Below are positions 16,482 through 24,881 of a stretch of DNA of 43,160 bases, in pieces; position 1 is the first letter of the stretch; each line of letters begins with the position of its first letter. The position numbers and the translations under genes were made by a program. Under the pieces are notes generated by a model that worked only from the letters and a program-made list of their open reading frames with translations, was not told the DNA's origin and ran no database searches. Source of the stretch: Bryobacterales bacterium (GTDB lineage: Bacteria > Acidobacteriota > Terriglobia > Bryobacterales > Bryobacteraceae); assembly GCA_020854055.1 (NCBI GenBank), contig JADZGD010000067.1, forward strand, positions 1-43,160. The letters run 5' to 3'.

Positions 16482-17942
16482 TCACGCCTCACCGCCGAGC
16501 CCGGCCTTCCGCCACAGCGCGTCTACCCGGCGGCGTATCGGATCCGGCATCCGAAGCACCTCGGGCCAGGGACGCGTGAAGCCCTCCTGGGGCCATTTTC
16601 TGGTCGCATCCACGCCCATTTTGGAGCCGTAATTGGCGAGGCGGCTGGCGTGGTCGAGCGAGTCCACCGGCCCCAGGGCGAATTCGATGTCCCGTTGCGG
16701 ATCGATGTTGTTCAGCGCGCGCCAGGCCACTTCGCTCACATTCTGCACGTCCACATCCTCATCCACCACCACGATGCACTTGGTGAACATGGCCTGTCCC
16801 AATCCCCAGATGGCGTGCATCACTTTGCGCGCATGACCAGGGTATGATTTGCGGATCGATACCAGCATCAGGTTGTGGAATACGCCCTCGGCCGGCATTC
16901 GCACGTCGCGAATCTCCGGCAACTGGAGGCGCATCAGCGGCAGGAAGATCCTCTCGATGGCCCGGCCCATGTAGAAATCCTCCATGGGCGGCGGGCCGAC
17001 AATGGTGGTGGCGTAGATGGGATCTTTGCGCTGGGTGACACAGGTAATGTGGAAGACCGGGTACTCGTCTTCGAGCGAATAGTAGCCGGTGTGATCCCCA
17101 AAGGGGCCTTCCACCCGGGTCTCGCCGAGTGTCACATAGCCTTCCAGCACGATTTCGGCGTTGGCCGGCACCTCCAGATCGCTGGTTTCGCACTTTACCA
17201 TTTCCACCGGTTTGCCGCGCAGGAACCCGGCAATCATCATCTCATCCAGGTCGGGCGGCAGCGGCAGAATGGCAGAGTACATGGTGGCCGGGTCGGACCC
17301 GATGGCTACGGCCACGGGCATGTGATCCACCTGTCCCAGTTTGAGCAGCCGGCGGTAATGCTCGGCGCCCTGTTTGTGTGTCTGCCAGTGCATGCCGGTG
17401 GTCTGGCCGTCGTAAACCTGCATCCGGTACATGCCGCAGTTGCGCTTGCCGGTATCGGGGTTTCGGGAAAAGACCATTGGCAGTGTGATGAAGCGCCCGC
17501 CGTCATCGGGCCAGCACTTGAGAATGGGATACTCCTCCAGTGAGAAGCCTTCCTTGCGGATCACTTCCTTGCACGGTCCGGAGGAGACAAGTTTTGGGAA
17601 GAACGCGCCCATTTCGGCCAGTTTAGGGAGCATCTTCAACTTACCCAACAGGCCTTCGGGCATTCTCATCTCCAGATACTCGGAGATGCGCGCCGCCACA
17701 TTGTCCACCGAATCCACCTCGAGCGCCAGTTCCATGCGGCGGTCGCTGGCGAAGGCGTTAATGAGCACGGGAATTGACGAGCCGGTGGGCTTCTCAAACA
17801 GCAGCGCCGGCCCGCCTGTCTTCACCGAGCGATCGGCGAAGCCGGTGATTTCGAGCACCGGATCCACCTCTTCGCGCACCCGCTTCAATTCTCCGCGCTT
17901 TTCGAGCGCCCGGACAAAATCCCGGAGGTCTTTGTATGCCAT
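16482..17942 (-). CDS. ubiD: UbiD-family prenylated-FMN-dependent decarboxylase
   Basis: The 486-residue product belongs to the UbiD family, which decarboxylates unsaturated or aromatic acids using prenylated FMN made by UbiX. Motifs seen are GMYRMQVYDGQTTGMHWQ, PFGDHTGYYSLEDEYP, FLRGKPVEMVKCETSDLEVP and VDEDVDVQNVSEVAWR. The N-terminus MAYKDLRDFVRALEKRGELKRV is typical and sets the start at 17942, although the frame is open for 29 more codons. In ubiquinone or menaquinone (futalosine-type) organisms such proteins act in quinone synthesis; which acid is used here is not decided. No ubiX is in the window. It is divergent from fabG. Confidence 0.93.
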   Translation of the reverse strand: MAYKDLRDFVRALEKRGELKRVREEVDPVLEITGFADRSVKTGGPALLFEKPTGSSIPVLINAFASDRRMELALEVDSVDNVAARISEYLEMRMPEGLLGKLKMLPKLAEMGAFFPKLVSSGPCKEVIRKEGFSLEEYPILKCWPDDGGRFITLPMVFSRNPDTGKRNCGMYRMQVYDGQTTGMHWQTHKQGAEHYRRLLKLGQVDHMPVAVAIGSDPATMYSAILPLPPDLDEMMIAGFLRGKPVEMVKCETSDLEVPANAEIVLEGYVTLGETRVEGPFGDHTGYYSLEDEYPVFHITCVTQRKDPIYATTIVGPPPMEDFYMGRAIERIFLPLMRLQLPEIRDVRMPAEGVFHNLMLVSIRKSYPGHARKVMHAIWGLGQAMFTKCIVVVDEDVDVQNVSEVAWRALNNIDPQRDIEFALGPVDSLDHASRLANYGSKMGVDATRKWPQEGFTRPWPEVLRMPDPIRRRVDALWRKAGLGGEA

Positions 17943-18043
17943 AGATCTGTACCGGCGAAACTCTCTTTTACTATGATTGATTCTTTGAACCGTTCGCGGC
18001 TCGGCGCCTGTCCGCCGCCACGCCGCCAATAAAAGGAGAAAGA

Positions 18044-18778
18044 ATGCCCGATCGCGTTGCGTTCGTAACCGGCGGCAGCCGGGGAATTGGAAGAGCCATC
18101 GCGCTCACCCTGTGCCGCGCCGGATTCCGAATCGTCGTGGCCTCGCCCGAGGTCGATAAGAATGAGGAGGTCGCCTCCGAGATCCGTGCCGCCAGCGGCG
18201 AAGCCATGACCCTGAACCTGGATCTCACCTCGCCGGATTCGATTAAGAGCGGCGTCAACCAGGCGCTCCAGGACTACGGACGCATTGACGTGCTGGTGAA
18301 CAACGCCGGCATCACGAAGGACGCCCTGGCCATGCGCATGAAGCTGGAAGACTGGAACCTGGTGTTGCAGATCAACCTGACCGGAGCCTTCCTTTGCATC
18401 CAGCAGGTGCTGCCGGCCATGCTGCGTGAGCGTTGGGGCCGCATTGTGAATATCGCCTCGGTGGTGGGCCGCGCGGGCAATCCGGGCCAGGCGAACTACG
18501 TTGCTTCGAAGGCGGGCATTATCGGATTGACCAAGACGATCGCCCAGGAAGTGGGCAGCCGGAGCATCACTTGCAATGCGGTGGCGCCCGGGTTTATCGA
18601 AACCGACATGACGGCGCGCCTGCCGCAGGAGGTGAAGGATCGCATGCTCGGCCAGATCGTGTTGAAGCGCTTCGGCAGGCCCGAGGATGTGGCCAACGCG
18701 GTACGCTTCCTGGCCAGCGAAGAGGCTGCTTACATTACCGGCCAGTGCATCGACGTGAACGGCGGAATGTACATGTAG
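18044..18778 (+). CDS. fabG: 3-oxoacyl-ACP reductase FabG-type SDR
   Basis: The 244-residue product is a classical short-chain dehydrogenase: TGGSRGIG for NADP binding, NNAG, and the Ser-Tyr-Lys triad in ASVVGRAGNPGQANYVASKAG. The length, the NPGQ loop, TKTIAQEVGSRSITCNAVAPGFIETDMT and ITGQCIDVNGGMYM ending are FabG-like, so reduction of 3-oxoacyl-ACP in fatty acid synthesis is likely. Other fab genes are not adjacent, so a different keto substrate cannot be excluded. AAGGAG six bases before the ATG is a strong ribosome binding site. Confidence 0.88.
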   Translation: MPDRVAFVTGGSRGIGRAIALTLCRAGFRIVVASPEVDKNEEVASEIRAASGEAMTLNLDLTSPDSIKSGVNQALQDYGRIDVLVNNAGITKDALAMRMKLEDWNLVLQINLTGAFLCIQQVLPAMLRERWGRIVNIASVVGRAGNPGQANYVASKAGIIGLTKTIAQEVGSRSITCNAVAPGFIETDMTARLPQEVKDRMLGQIVLKRFGRPEDVANAVRFLASEEAAYITGQCIDVNGGMYM

Positions 18779-18791
18779 CGCCGGTAGCGCT
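18777..18791. terminator. Small hairpin between convergent fabG and aguB
   Basis: AGCGC, loop CGGTA, GCGCT: a 5-base-pair GC-rich stem that overlaps the end of the fabG stop and touches the aguB stop. It is the only structure in the 12-base gap and has no real T-run. Confidence 0.25.
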
Positions 18792-19678
18792 TACCCGTTC
18801 CAGCGGTTGGTGATCGCGCCATAGGCATCGATGCGGCGGTCGCGCAGGAAGGGCCAGTTGCGCCGCACCTCCTCCTGCCGGCGGGGGTCGCAGTCGGCGA
18901 TCAGAATCTGCTCTTCGGTTCGCGAAGCCTGGGCGATTACCTGTCCGAAGGGATCGGCGACGAAGGAATTCCCCCAGAACTCCAACTGGTTTTCCGGCGG
19001 ACCCTCCAGGCCGACCCGGTTAACCGCGGCTACATAGACGCCATTGGCGATGGCGTGCGCCCGTTGGATGGTCTGCCAGGCATCCACCTGCGCCGCGCCG
19101 AGTTCGGCCTTCTCACTGGGATGCCAGCCGATGGCAGTGGGATAGAACAGGACGGCGGGCCCGGTGAGACTGGCCAGCCGGGCTGCTTCCGGATACCACT
19201 GGTCCCAGCAGACCAGCGCGGCGATGCGCCCGAATTTCGTCTGGAAGCTGACAAAGCCCGTATCGCCCGGTGTGAAGTAAAACTTCTCATAGTACAGGGG
19301 GTCATCGGGAATGTGCATCTTCCGGTAGAGGCCGCGCAGCGAACCGTCGGCATCCGTTACCAGGGCCGTATTGTGATAAAGTCCGGCGGCACGCCGTTCG
19401 AACAGCGAAGCGACGATCACCACGCCCAGCTCCCGCGACAGCCGGCTGAACAGTTCGGTGGATGGTCCGGGAACCGGCTCGGCCAGGTCGAACAGGCCGG
19501 CGTTCTCTTCACGGCAGAAATAAGGGCTGCGGTAAAGTTCCTGGGTACAGATGATTCCAGCGCCCTCGGCGGCCGCTCGACGAACGCGTTGTTCGATCTT
19601 TTCCATGTTCCGCTCCGGGTCCCGGGCGCTGGACATCTGGATCAGACCAATACGAAACGGTTCCAAAGGCGGGTGCAT
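18791..19678 (-). CDS. aguB: N-carbamoylputrescine amidase
   Basis: This cytoplasmic nitrilase-fold enzyme hydrolyses N-carbamoylputrescine to putrescine in the arginine-agmatine route. The 295-residue product has the triad E47 (ICTQELYRSPYFC), K120 (LYRKMHIPDDP) and C157 (LVCWDQWYPEAAR). The C-terminal WPFLRDRRIDAYG is also typical of AguB. The start MHPPLEPFRIGLIQM at 19678 is chosen from the homologous region although the frame is open much further. The partner agmatine deiminase (AguA) is not in the window. The start codon lies 9 bases from the divergent M14 gene. Confidence 0.92.
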   Translation of the reverse strand: MHPPLEPFRIGLIQMSSARDPERNMEKIEQRVRRAAAEGAGIICTQELYRSPYFCREENAGLFDLAEPVPGPSTELFSRLSRELGVVIVASLFERRAAGLYHNTALVTDADGSLRGLYRKMHIPDDPLYYEKFYFTPGDTGFVSFQTKFGRIAALVCWDQWYPEAARLASLTGPAVLFYPTAIGWHPSEKAELGAAQVDAWQTIQRAHAIANGVYVAAVNRVGLEGPPENQLEFWGNSFVADPFGQVIAQASRTEEQILIADCDPRRQEEVRRNWPFLRDRRIDAYGAITNRWNG

Positions 19679-19687
19679 ACTAACATT

Positions 19688-22084
19688 GTGCAACACGTGT
19701 TCCGGCGGTTTTGCGTATTGCTGGTCCTCGAGTGCGCCGCACTGGCGGCAGCCCTTCCCGACCCGGCGGCGCACTTCGGCTTCGTGCCCGGCGATGATTA
19801 CAAGCTGGCCGACTACGGGCAGATCACCGGCTTCTACCGGAAGCTTGCGGCCGCCAGCGGCCGTATCCGCTGGGAACGTTTCGGCACCACCTCCGAAGGC
19901 CGCCCGATGTATGTGGCCATCATCTCGTCGGCTGGGAACCTGCGGCGGCTGGACGAGATTCGCCAGAATAACCGCAGGCTGGCGCTCGGCCAGGCAACGG
20001 CCGAACAGGCCCGCGCGCTGGCGGCTTCGGGCAAGGCGGTGGTGTGGATCGATTCCGGGCTGCACGCAAGCGAGGTCGCGCCGGCACAGCAGGCACCGTT
20101 GCTGGCCTTGCGGTTGTTGGGCGAGGAGACGCCGGAGCTGGATGAGATTCGCCGGAACGTAATCCTGCTACAGGTGCCGGTGATCAATCCGGACGGTCTT
20201 GACGCGGTGGTGGCCTGGTATCGCCGCAACGCCGGTACACCGTACGAGTTGGCGCCGCTTCCGGCGCTGTATCAAAAGTACGCCGGCCACGATAACAACC
20301 GCGACTGGTTCATGCTGAACCTGCCAGAGACGCGCGCCGTCACCCGCCTGCTCTACCAGCAGTGGTTTCCGCAGATCCTCTACAACCAGCACCAGGCGCC
20401 ACCGATGCCCGCGCGCATCTTCGTGCCGCCTTACGCGGATCCGCTCAATCCCAACATTCCGGCGCCGGTAATGGAAGGGATCAACCTGATCGGCGCCGCC
20501 ATCAAACAGCGGCTGGCGATGGAACACAAACCGGGCGTTCTCTCCTATTTCGGTTTTGACGCCTGGTGGAATGGCGGACTGCGCAGCGTGCCGGCATTTC
20601 ATAACATCCACGGCATCCTCACCGAAACCGCCGGCTTTTATTACGCGACTCCCAAGACGTACGACGCGGCGACTTTTCCACGCCGGTTCGCCAACGGCAA
20701 TCCGACCGGCGAACCGACGGTCTTCTACGAGCGGCCCTGGCCGGGAGGCCAGTGGAGAATCCGCGATGCCATCAACTACATGCTGACGGTGGATATGGCC
20801 GTGCTATCGTTTGCCGCCCGGGAGCGCGAGGCGCTGTTGCACAAGGCCTGGGCGATGGCCGAATTCAACATCGCGCAGGGCCGCGGCGGCAGACCCTTTG
20901 CTTATGTGGTTGCCGCCGCTCAACCCGATCCGGTCAGCAGCGGGGAGATGCTGCGCCGGCTGGCGATGGCGGCCGTCGAGATCCGGCGGGCGCGGGCGGC
21001 GTTCACCGCGGGCGGCCGGCAGTATCCGGCGGGGACGTATGTGCTGCCGGCAGCCCAACCGTTCCGGCCGTATCTGGTTGATCTGATGGAGCCTCAGAAG
21101 TATCCCGAATTGCGCGCGGGCACAACCGGACCCACCAAACGGCCCTATGATATCGCCGGCTGGACACTGCCGATGCAGATGGGGGTGAAGGTGGACCGAA
21201 TCGAGGAGCCGTTTGAAGCCGGCCTGGAGGCGATTCAGGATCTGCCCGCGCCCGCCGCGCATTTGCAGTGGACGCCGCCCCGGGCCAGGCTGGCCAGGCC
21301 GAGAATCGGGCTCTACCGGCCCTGGCTGGCAAATGCCGATAGCGGCTGGACCGAGTGGCTCCTGGACACCTTCGAAATACCCTACACGCTGCTGCACAAC
21401 GGCGATTTTCACCAGGGCCGGTTGCATGACCGGTTCGACACGATTGTGTTTGCTTCTCAGCCCGCGGTGTCCATTCTCCACGGGACAGGTGACGGGGAGT
21501 CCGCCGTGCCGCGCCAGGGCGGTGCCAATCCCGATCCGGAGCCGAACTCGGCCCAGCGTCCGGAATACTGCGGCGGGATCGAGATCGAAGGCCTGGCCCG
21601 GCTGACGGAATTTCTGAAGGCCGGGGGCACGATGGTTGCGCTCGACCGGGCCACGGAGCTGGCCAGCTTCTTCCCGGTTGGTATCCGTGCTTTACTTCCG
21701 GCGACCCCGGGCGCGGCGGGGTCTGGGAGTTCTTTTTACTGCCCGGGCTCTCTGATCCGGATTGATCTGGCACCCGGCGAGGCGGTCACCGCTGGTCTGC
21801 CGGAGCAGGTGGTCGCCTTTTCCAACGGCGGCCAGGCCTGGGAGGTGACTTTGCTTCCCGAATTCAATACGGGCAGCCGGCAGGTGCGGGTGCTGGCACG
21901 GTATGCCGGATCGAACCTGCTCGCCAGCGGGTGGCTTTCCGGAGAGAGTGCCGTTCTGGGTAAGCCGGCGTTAGTGGAAGCTCGCGCCGGCGCGGGCCGG
22001 TTGATTCTTTTCGGCTTTCGCCCGCAACACCGCGGCCAGACGTTCGGAACCTTTAAGCTGCTGCTGAACGCACTTTACGAATGA
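19688..22084 (+). CDS. Secreted M14-family metallopeptidase, large form
   Basis: The product of about 798 residues has a signal peptide (FCVLLVLECAALAAAL) and an N-terminal M14 carboxypeptidase domain. Zinc ligands H126 and E129 are in DSGLHASEVAPAQQ and H235 in LYNQHQAPP, with NNRDWF (R205) as a likely substrate-binding arginine and the candidate catalytic Glu in ILTETAGFYYATP. About 500 further residues follow, ending in a beta-rich domain and a glutamine-amidotransferase-like stretch (AGTMVALDRATELASFFP). Large proteins of this layout are common in soil acidobacteria and bacteroidetes and probably degrade extracellular or periplasmic peptides. The start may be GTG 19688 or GTG 19697; upstream in-frame sequence is antisense to aguB. 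Confidence 0.88.
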   Translation: MQHVFRRFCVLLVLECAALAAALPDPAAHFGFVPGDDYKLADYGQITGFYRKLAAASGRIRWERFGTTSEGRPMYVAIISSAGNLRRLDEIRQNNRRLALGQATAEQARALAASGKAVVWIDSGLHASEVAPAQQAPLLALRLLGEETPELDEIRRNVILLQVPVINPDGLDAVVAWYRRNAGTPYELAPLPALYQKYAGHDNNRDWFMLNLPETRAVTRLLYQQWFPQILYNQHQAPPMPARIFVPPYADPLNPNIPAPVMEGINLIGAAIKQRLAMEHKPGVLSYFGFDAWWNGGLRSVPAFHNIHGILTETAGFYYATPKTYDAATFPRRFANGNPTGEPTVFYERPWPGGQWRIRDAINYMLTVDMAVLSFAAREREALLHKAWAMAEFNIAQGRGGRPFAYVVAAAQPDPVSSGEMLRRLAMAAVEIRRARAAFTAGGRQYPAGTYVLPAAQPFRPYLVDLMEPQKYPELRAGTTGPTKRPYDIAGWTLPMQMGVKVDRIEEPFEAGLEAIQDLPAPAAHLQWTPPRARLARPRIGLYRPWLANADSGWTEWLLDTFEIPYTLLHNGDFHQGRLHDRFDTIVFASQPAVSILHGTGDGESAVPRQGGANPDPEPNSAQRPEYCGGIEIEGLARLTEFLKAGGTMVALDRATELASFFPVGIRALLPATPGAAGSGSSFYCPGSLIRIDLAPGEAVTAGLPEQVVAFSNGGQAWEVTLLPEFNTGSRQVRVLARYAGSNLLASGWLSGESAVLGKPALVEARAGAGRLILFGFRPQHRGQTFGTFKLLLNALYE

Positions 22085-23037
22085 GCGGAGTCGAGCAGTA
22101 CCTTCAGCACCCCACGCTCGGCCGCGCGGGCAAAGGCGGCCGCGGCCTGATCGAGCCGGTAGCGGTGCTGGATCATCTCATCGACCCGCACTTTTCGGCT
22201 CGCCAGCAGTTTCAATGCCGGCTCGAAGCGCCCGCAGCGCGATCCCACCAGCGTGATCTCGTTGACGATGATCGGAGCGGTGTCCACCGTCACGGCACCG
22301 TGAACGGTAGATTTCAGGATCAACGTTCCACGGGGACGCGTCATCGCCACCGCTTGCATGAACCCGCCGGCCGAACCGGTTGCATCGATCACCCAGTCAA
22401 AGGCCGAGACTGGCAGCGACTTGCCTGCCAACTCGGTGGTGACGCCAGCGGCGGCCGCGATTCGCAGTTTGGATGCGTGCCGGCCGAATTGGAGAACCTT
22501 GGCTCCATGCGCCGCCAGTACCTGAGCGATCAGGATTCCCAGTTTGCCGTCGCCCAGTACCGCGACCGGAGCGCCCTTGGGGATCCGAACCTGCTCCAGA
22601 ATCTCGCAGGCCGCGGCTACGGGTTCGGTGAAGACCGCCTGATCGGGCGTGAGTTGGCGGGGAACCGCGTGGAGGTTCGCTTCGGGAAGCGTGAGGTATT
22701 CGGCAAACGCACCGGGGTGGCGCACGATTCCCAATACTGTTCTCGCCGCGCAGTGGCGTCCCAGTCCCCGCGCGCACCAGTCGCAACGGCCACAAGCAAG
22801 GTTGATCTCGCCCACCACCAGTTTGCCAATCCAGCCGCGCTCGCCGGCGGCCTCCACGCGGGCAACGAACTCGTGGCCCGGTATGCCGCGGAAGCCGTAG
22901 TAACCCCGCTGAAGCTCGAGGTCCGTGTTGCAGATGGCGCCGGTTAACAGGCGCAGCAGCGCGTAGCCCTCGCGCCGGCGTGGTTTAGGACGCCGCACTA
23001 CCTCGATCCGGCCATTGTTTAAGTAAACAGCCTGCAT
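22075..23037 (-). CDS. Zinc-dependent MDR alcohol dehydrogenase family protein
   Basis: The 320-residue product is a medium-chain dehydrogenase. Catalytic zinc residues are C36 (ICNTD) and H55-E56 (GHE). Structural zinc cysteines are C82, C85, C88 and C96 (CGRCDWC then HC). The nucleotide site is VAVLGDGKLGILIAQ. The substrate is not clear; the pattern resembles threonine/sorbitol dehydrogenase-like members. It begins one base after the stop of the upstream small membrane protein gene, so the two are coupled. Its stop overlaps that of the convergent M14 gene by 10 bases. ATG 23037 is chosen by homology to MDR N-termini. Confidence 0.9.
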   Translation of the reverse strand: MQAVYLNNGRIEVVRRPKPRRREGYALLRLLTGAICNTDLELQRGYYGFRGIPGHEFVARVEAAGERGWIGKLVVGEINLACGRCDWCARGLGRHCAARTVLGIVRHPGAFAEYLTLPEANLHAVPRQLTPDQAVFTEPVAAACEILEQVRIPKGAPVAVLGDGKLGILIAQVLAAHGAKVLQFGRHASKLRIAAAAGVTTELAGKSLPVSAFDWVIDATGSAGGFMQAVAMTRPRGTLILKSTVHGAVTVDTAPIIVNEITLVGSRCGRFEPALKLLASRKVRVDEMIQHRYRLDQAAAAFARAAERGVLKVLLDSAHS

Positions 23038-23038
23038 C

Positions 23039-23320
23039 TTATTTCTTGGGGAAAATGACGTCTTCCAGATGATCCTGCCTGGGAGGGCGCTTGCCCTGGT
23101 GGTAGCCGGCGGCCACGCCGGCCGCCGCCAGCAGGAATGCCGCGATCGCCAGCAGGTCCACTCGATACCAGCAAACGCCGAATAGCGTGACCGCAATTCG
23201 CAGGATCCAGGTGATCAGCCGGGGACGCGAAGGAACCGCCAGGCAACGGCCCAGCCCGACTCCGAAGAAGGTAGCCAACGCCACCAGCAGCAGGCGCAGC
23301 AAAGGAATTGCGGAGGTCAT
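23039..23320 (-). CDS. Small hypothetical membrane protein
   Basis: The 93-residue product is mostly hydrophobic, with about three membrane segments (IPLLRLLLVALATFFGVGLG, LITWILRIAVTLFGVCWY, LLAIAAFLLAAAGVAAGY), and a basic charged C-terminal tail (HQGKRPPRQDHLEDVIFPKK). It lies between the lipoprotein gene (4 bases away) and the dehydrogenase (one base away) in a three-gene minus-strand operon. No family is recognised. Confidence 0.75.
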   Translation of the reverse strand: MTSAIPLLRLLLVALATFFGVGLGRCLAVPSRPRLITWILRIAVTLFGVCWYRVDLLAIAAFLLAAAGVAAGYHQGKRPPRQDHLEDVIFPKK

Positions 23321-23324
23321 ATCG

Positions 23325-23948
23325 TCACTCCACCCGCACTTCGACCTGTTGTGTCTCCCGTCTTCCGCCGGCGAACTCGGCCGAAAGCAGGAATTTGGTC
23401 GTGTTAGCCGGCCGCTCGGTGATGCAGCCGTTGGCCGGCAGCGGTACGCCGCCGGTGCGGGGCGTGATCTCCACCTTCGACGCCTCTCCTGCTTGGTAGC
23501 ATAGCGTCACCGGTTGACCGGGCTTCACGATTTTGTGATCCGCAAAGAAACTTAGCGATGAGGGCTTGGGCTGCTCGCCTTCACGCCCGGTTTTCACCCG
23601 GCCGCTGACGGTGACCGTGACCGTCGCCGCCAAGGTCCCGCCCGCGCCGGTTGCGGTGAGCGTGTAGGTGGTTGTCTGCTTCGGTTTGGCCGGCACGCAG
23701 CGGCTCAGCACCGGCTTCACGTTGTCTACCGGCGGTGCCATTTGAACCTGGTCCGCATTCTCCACCCCATAGCAGAGCAGGACCGTCTCGCCGGGAGCAA
23801 TCGCCTCGGGCGAAGGATAGAACTGGGTGATCCTGGGAGGCGCCTTCGGTGCCGCGGCGGGCTTGCCGGCGACCTTGTTGTTCGAACAGCCGGCCGCCGA
23901 CAGCAAGCCGGCAAGAATAATGATCGACAGCTTCAAATCCCTGGCCAT
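23325..23948 (-). CDS. Lipoprotein with two Ig-like beta-sandwich domains
   Basis: The 207-residue product has a lipobox (LSAAGC) after a hydrophobic signal, so it is lipid-anchored at C21. Two repeats of an Ig-like fold follow. Both have F/S-x-x-x-I-x-P-G-x-x-V-x-L-C-Y openings (AIAPGETVLLCYGVENADQVQM and KIVKPGQPVTLCYQAGEASKVEI), then a cysteine and T-x-x-Y/F-x-L endings. The paired cysteines within each repeat probably form disulfides. Its role is unknown, perhaps cell-surface binding. The lead gene of a three-gene operon, it has a TATCGT hexamer 8 bases before its ATG. Confidence 0.85.
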   Translation of the reverse strand: MARDLKLSIIILAGLLSAAGCSNNKVAGKPAAAPKAPPRITQFYPSPEAIAPGETVLLCYGVENADQVQMAPPVDNVKPVLSRCVPAKPKQTTTYTLTATGAGGTLAATVTVTVSGRVKTGREGEQPKPSSLSFFADHKIVKPGQPVTLCYQAGEASKVEITPRTGGVPLPANGCITERPANTTKFLLSAEFAGGRRETQQVEVRVE

Positions 23949-23956
23949 TCATGCTT

Positions 23957-23962
23957 ACGATA
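23957..23962 (-). promoter_or_regulatory. -10-like hexamer for the lipoprotein gene, 8 bases before ATG
   Basis: The minus strand reads TATCGT, with an 8-base gap to the ATG at 23948. No Shine-Dalgarno sequence is present in the gap. Confidence 0.4.
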
Positions 23963-23992
23963 GCGCAGGCCAGATCATGGTGCCGGCTCTGA

Positions 23993-23998
23993 TATGCT
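23993..23998 (+). promoter_or_regulatory. -10-like hexamer for the YkgJ gene, 8 bases before ATG
   Basis: TATGCT is followed by 8 bases (GCGAACAA) and the ATG at 24007. Together with the divergent element at 23957-23962, both -10s lie in a 58-base gap, so the two promoters overlap back to back. Confidence 0.45.
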
Positions 23999-24006
23999 GC
24001 GAACAA

Positions 24007-24423
24007 ATGGAGGGATTCCGCTTCCGCTGTATCCCAGGATGTACGAGCTGTTGTACTCGCCGCGGTTACGTTTACCTGACCGAGGCGGACCTGCATCGCG
24101 CCGCGCAGTATCTGGCAGTGTCGCCCGAGGAGTTTGAGAGGAATTTCGTTTACCGGACAAAGCATCTTCTCCGTCTGCGGATTCCTAAGCACGGCGGCTG
24201 CCACTTCCTTCGTAATGGTGGTTGTTCGATTCATCCCGCCAAGCCGACCCAGTGCCGGCTCTATCCCTTTTGGCCCGAACTGGTGGAAAGCCCAAGAGAA
24301 TGGGCCAGGGAGACAAAAACCTGCCCCGGTATCGGAACGGGACGGCTGGTTCAAATTGGAACAGCCATGGAGAAAGCAGGCCGGATGAGGGACGCCTATC
24401 CGTTCCTTTATGGCAAGAGCTGA
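24007..24423 (+). CDS. YkgJ-family cysteine cluster protein
   Basis: The 138-residue product has the YkgJ/CxxCxxCC cluster: FRCIPGCTSCC near the N-terminus, then GGCHFLRNGGCSIHPAKPTQCRLYPFWP, which ends in the diagnostic CR-x-YPFWP. Such proteins bind a zinc or iron-sulfur centre; their function is not settled. The ATG at 24007 is preferred over upstream in-frame starts because it gives the usual short N-terminus and because a -10-like element lies 8 bases before it. The upstream open frame is antisense to the lipoprotein gene. It is the last gene before the flagellar operon. Confidence 0.85.
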   Translation: MEGFRFRCIPGCTSCCTRRGYVYLTEADLHRAAQYLAVSPEEFERNFVYRTKHLLRLRIPKHGGCHFLRNGGCSIHPAKPTQCRLYPFWPELVESPREWARETKTCPGIGTGRLVQIGTAMEKAGRMRDAYPFLYGKS

Positions 24424-24512
24424 TCCTGTGGCAAGTTTCTGTCACGTTGCGGTAGCAAACAAAATTCTCTTATTCGCGGGTGTTTGGCCGAAAAGACAGG
24501 CAGTTTTCACTC

Positions 24513-24528
24513 TGGCCCGGCGATTGCT
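24513..24528 (+). promoter_or_regulatory. Sigma-54 (-24/-12) promoter of the flagellar operon
   Basis: TGGCCCG, four bases, TTGCT matches the sigma-54 consensus TGGCACG-N4-TTGC[TA] except for one base. GG (24514-24515) and GC (24526-24527) are spaced as required. The predicted start, about 12 bases after the GC, is near 24539, so the leader before the flgB ATG (24543) would be only about 4 bases. An activator of the NtrC/FleQ type would be needed; none is in the window. Confidence 0.65.
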
Positions 24529-24542
24529 TTAACAAGGGCGTC

Positions 24543-24881
24543 ATGCTTGATCGCATCACGGGCAGTTTAGAACGGTACATGGATCTGCTCAGTGTCCGGC
24601 AGAAACTCGTCGCGTCGAATATCGCCAATGCCGATACGCCGGGTTACCAGACCGAGGACATCGATTTCCAGTTCGAGTTCATGAGTCTGGCCAAAGGTGA
24701 CAAGCCCTCCGTTATCCGGCCACAGGAGCTGAAGGTGAAATCGGACGGAAACAATGTGGATATTGACCGCGAGGCCCGCCTGCTGTCGGAAAACGCCATT
24801 CGCTTCGGCACCGCCTCGTCGCTGATGCGCAGCGAGTTGAAGGCCGTGCGCGCGGCGATCGACGAGGGGCGCTCCCAATGA
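24543..24881 (+). CDS. flgB: Flagellar proximal rod protein FlgB
   Basis: FlgB is one of the rod subunits joining the MS ring to the rest of the shaft. The 112-residue product has the rod-family N-terminus LLSVRQKLVASNIANADTPGYQTEDIDF and the C-terminal ASSLMRSELKAVRAAI heptad region. The ANxDTPGY motif is diagnostic. ATG 24543 is chosen because the upstream in-frame residues are not protein-like. It is the first gene of the operon and lies behind a sigma-54 promoter. The ATGA overlap couples it to flgC. It is slightly shorter than the enterobacterial protein but complete. Confidence 0.95.
   Translation: MLDRITGSLERYMDLLSVRQKLVASNIANADTPGYQTEDIDFQFEFMSLAKGDKPSVIRPQELKVKSDGNNVDIDREARLLSENAIRFGTASSLMRSELKAVRAAIDEGRSQ

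Noticed and set aside
19055-19687. Upstream extension of the M14 reading frame
   Set aside because: The first 211 codons are antisense to aguB and have no protein-like pattern; a signal peptide starts at about 19688.
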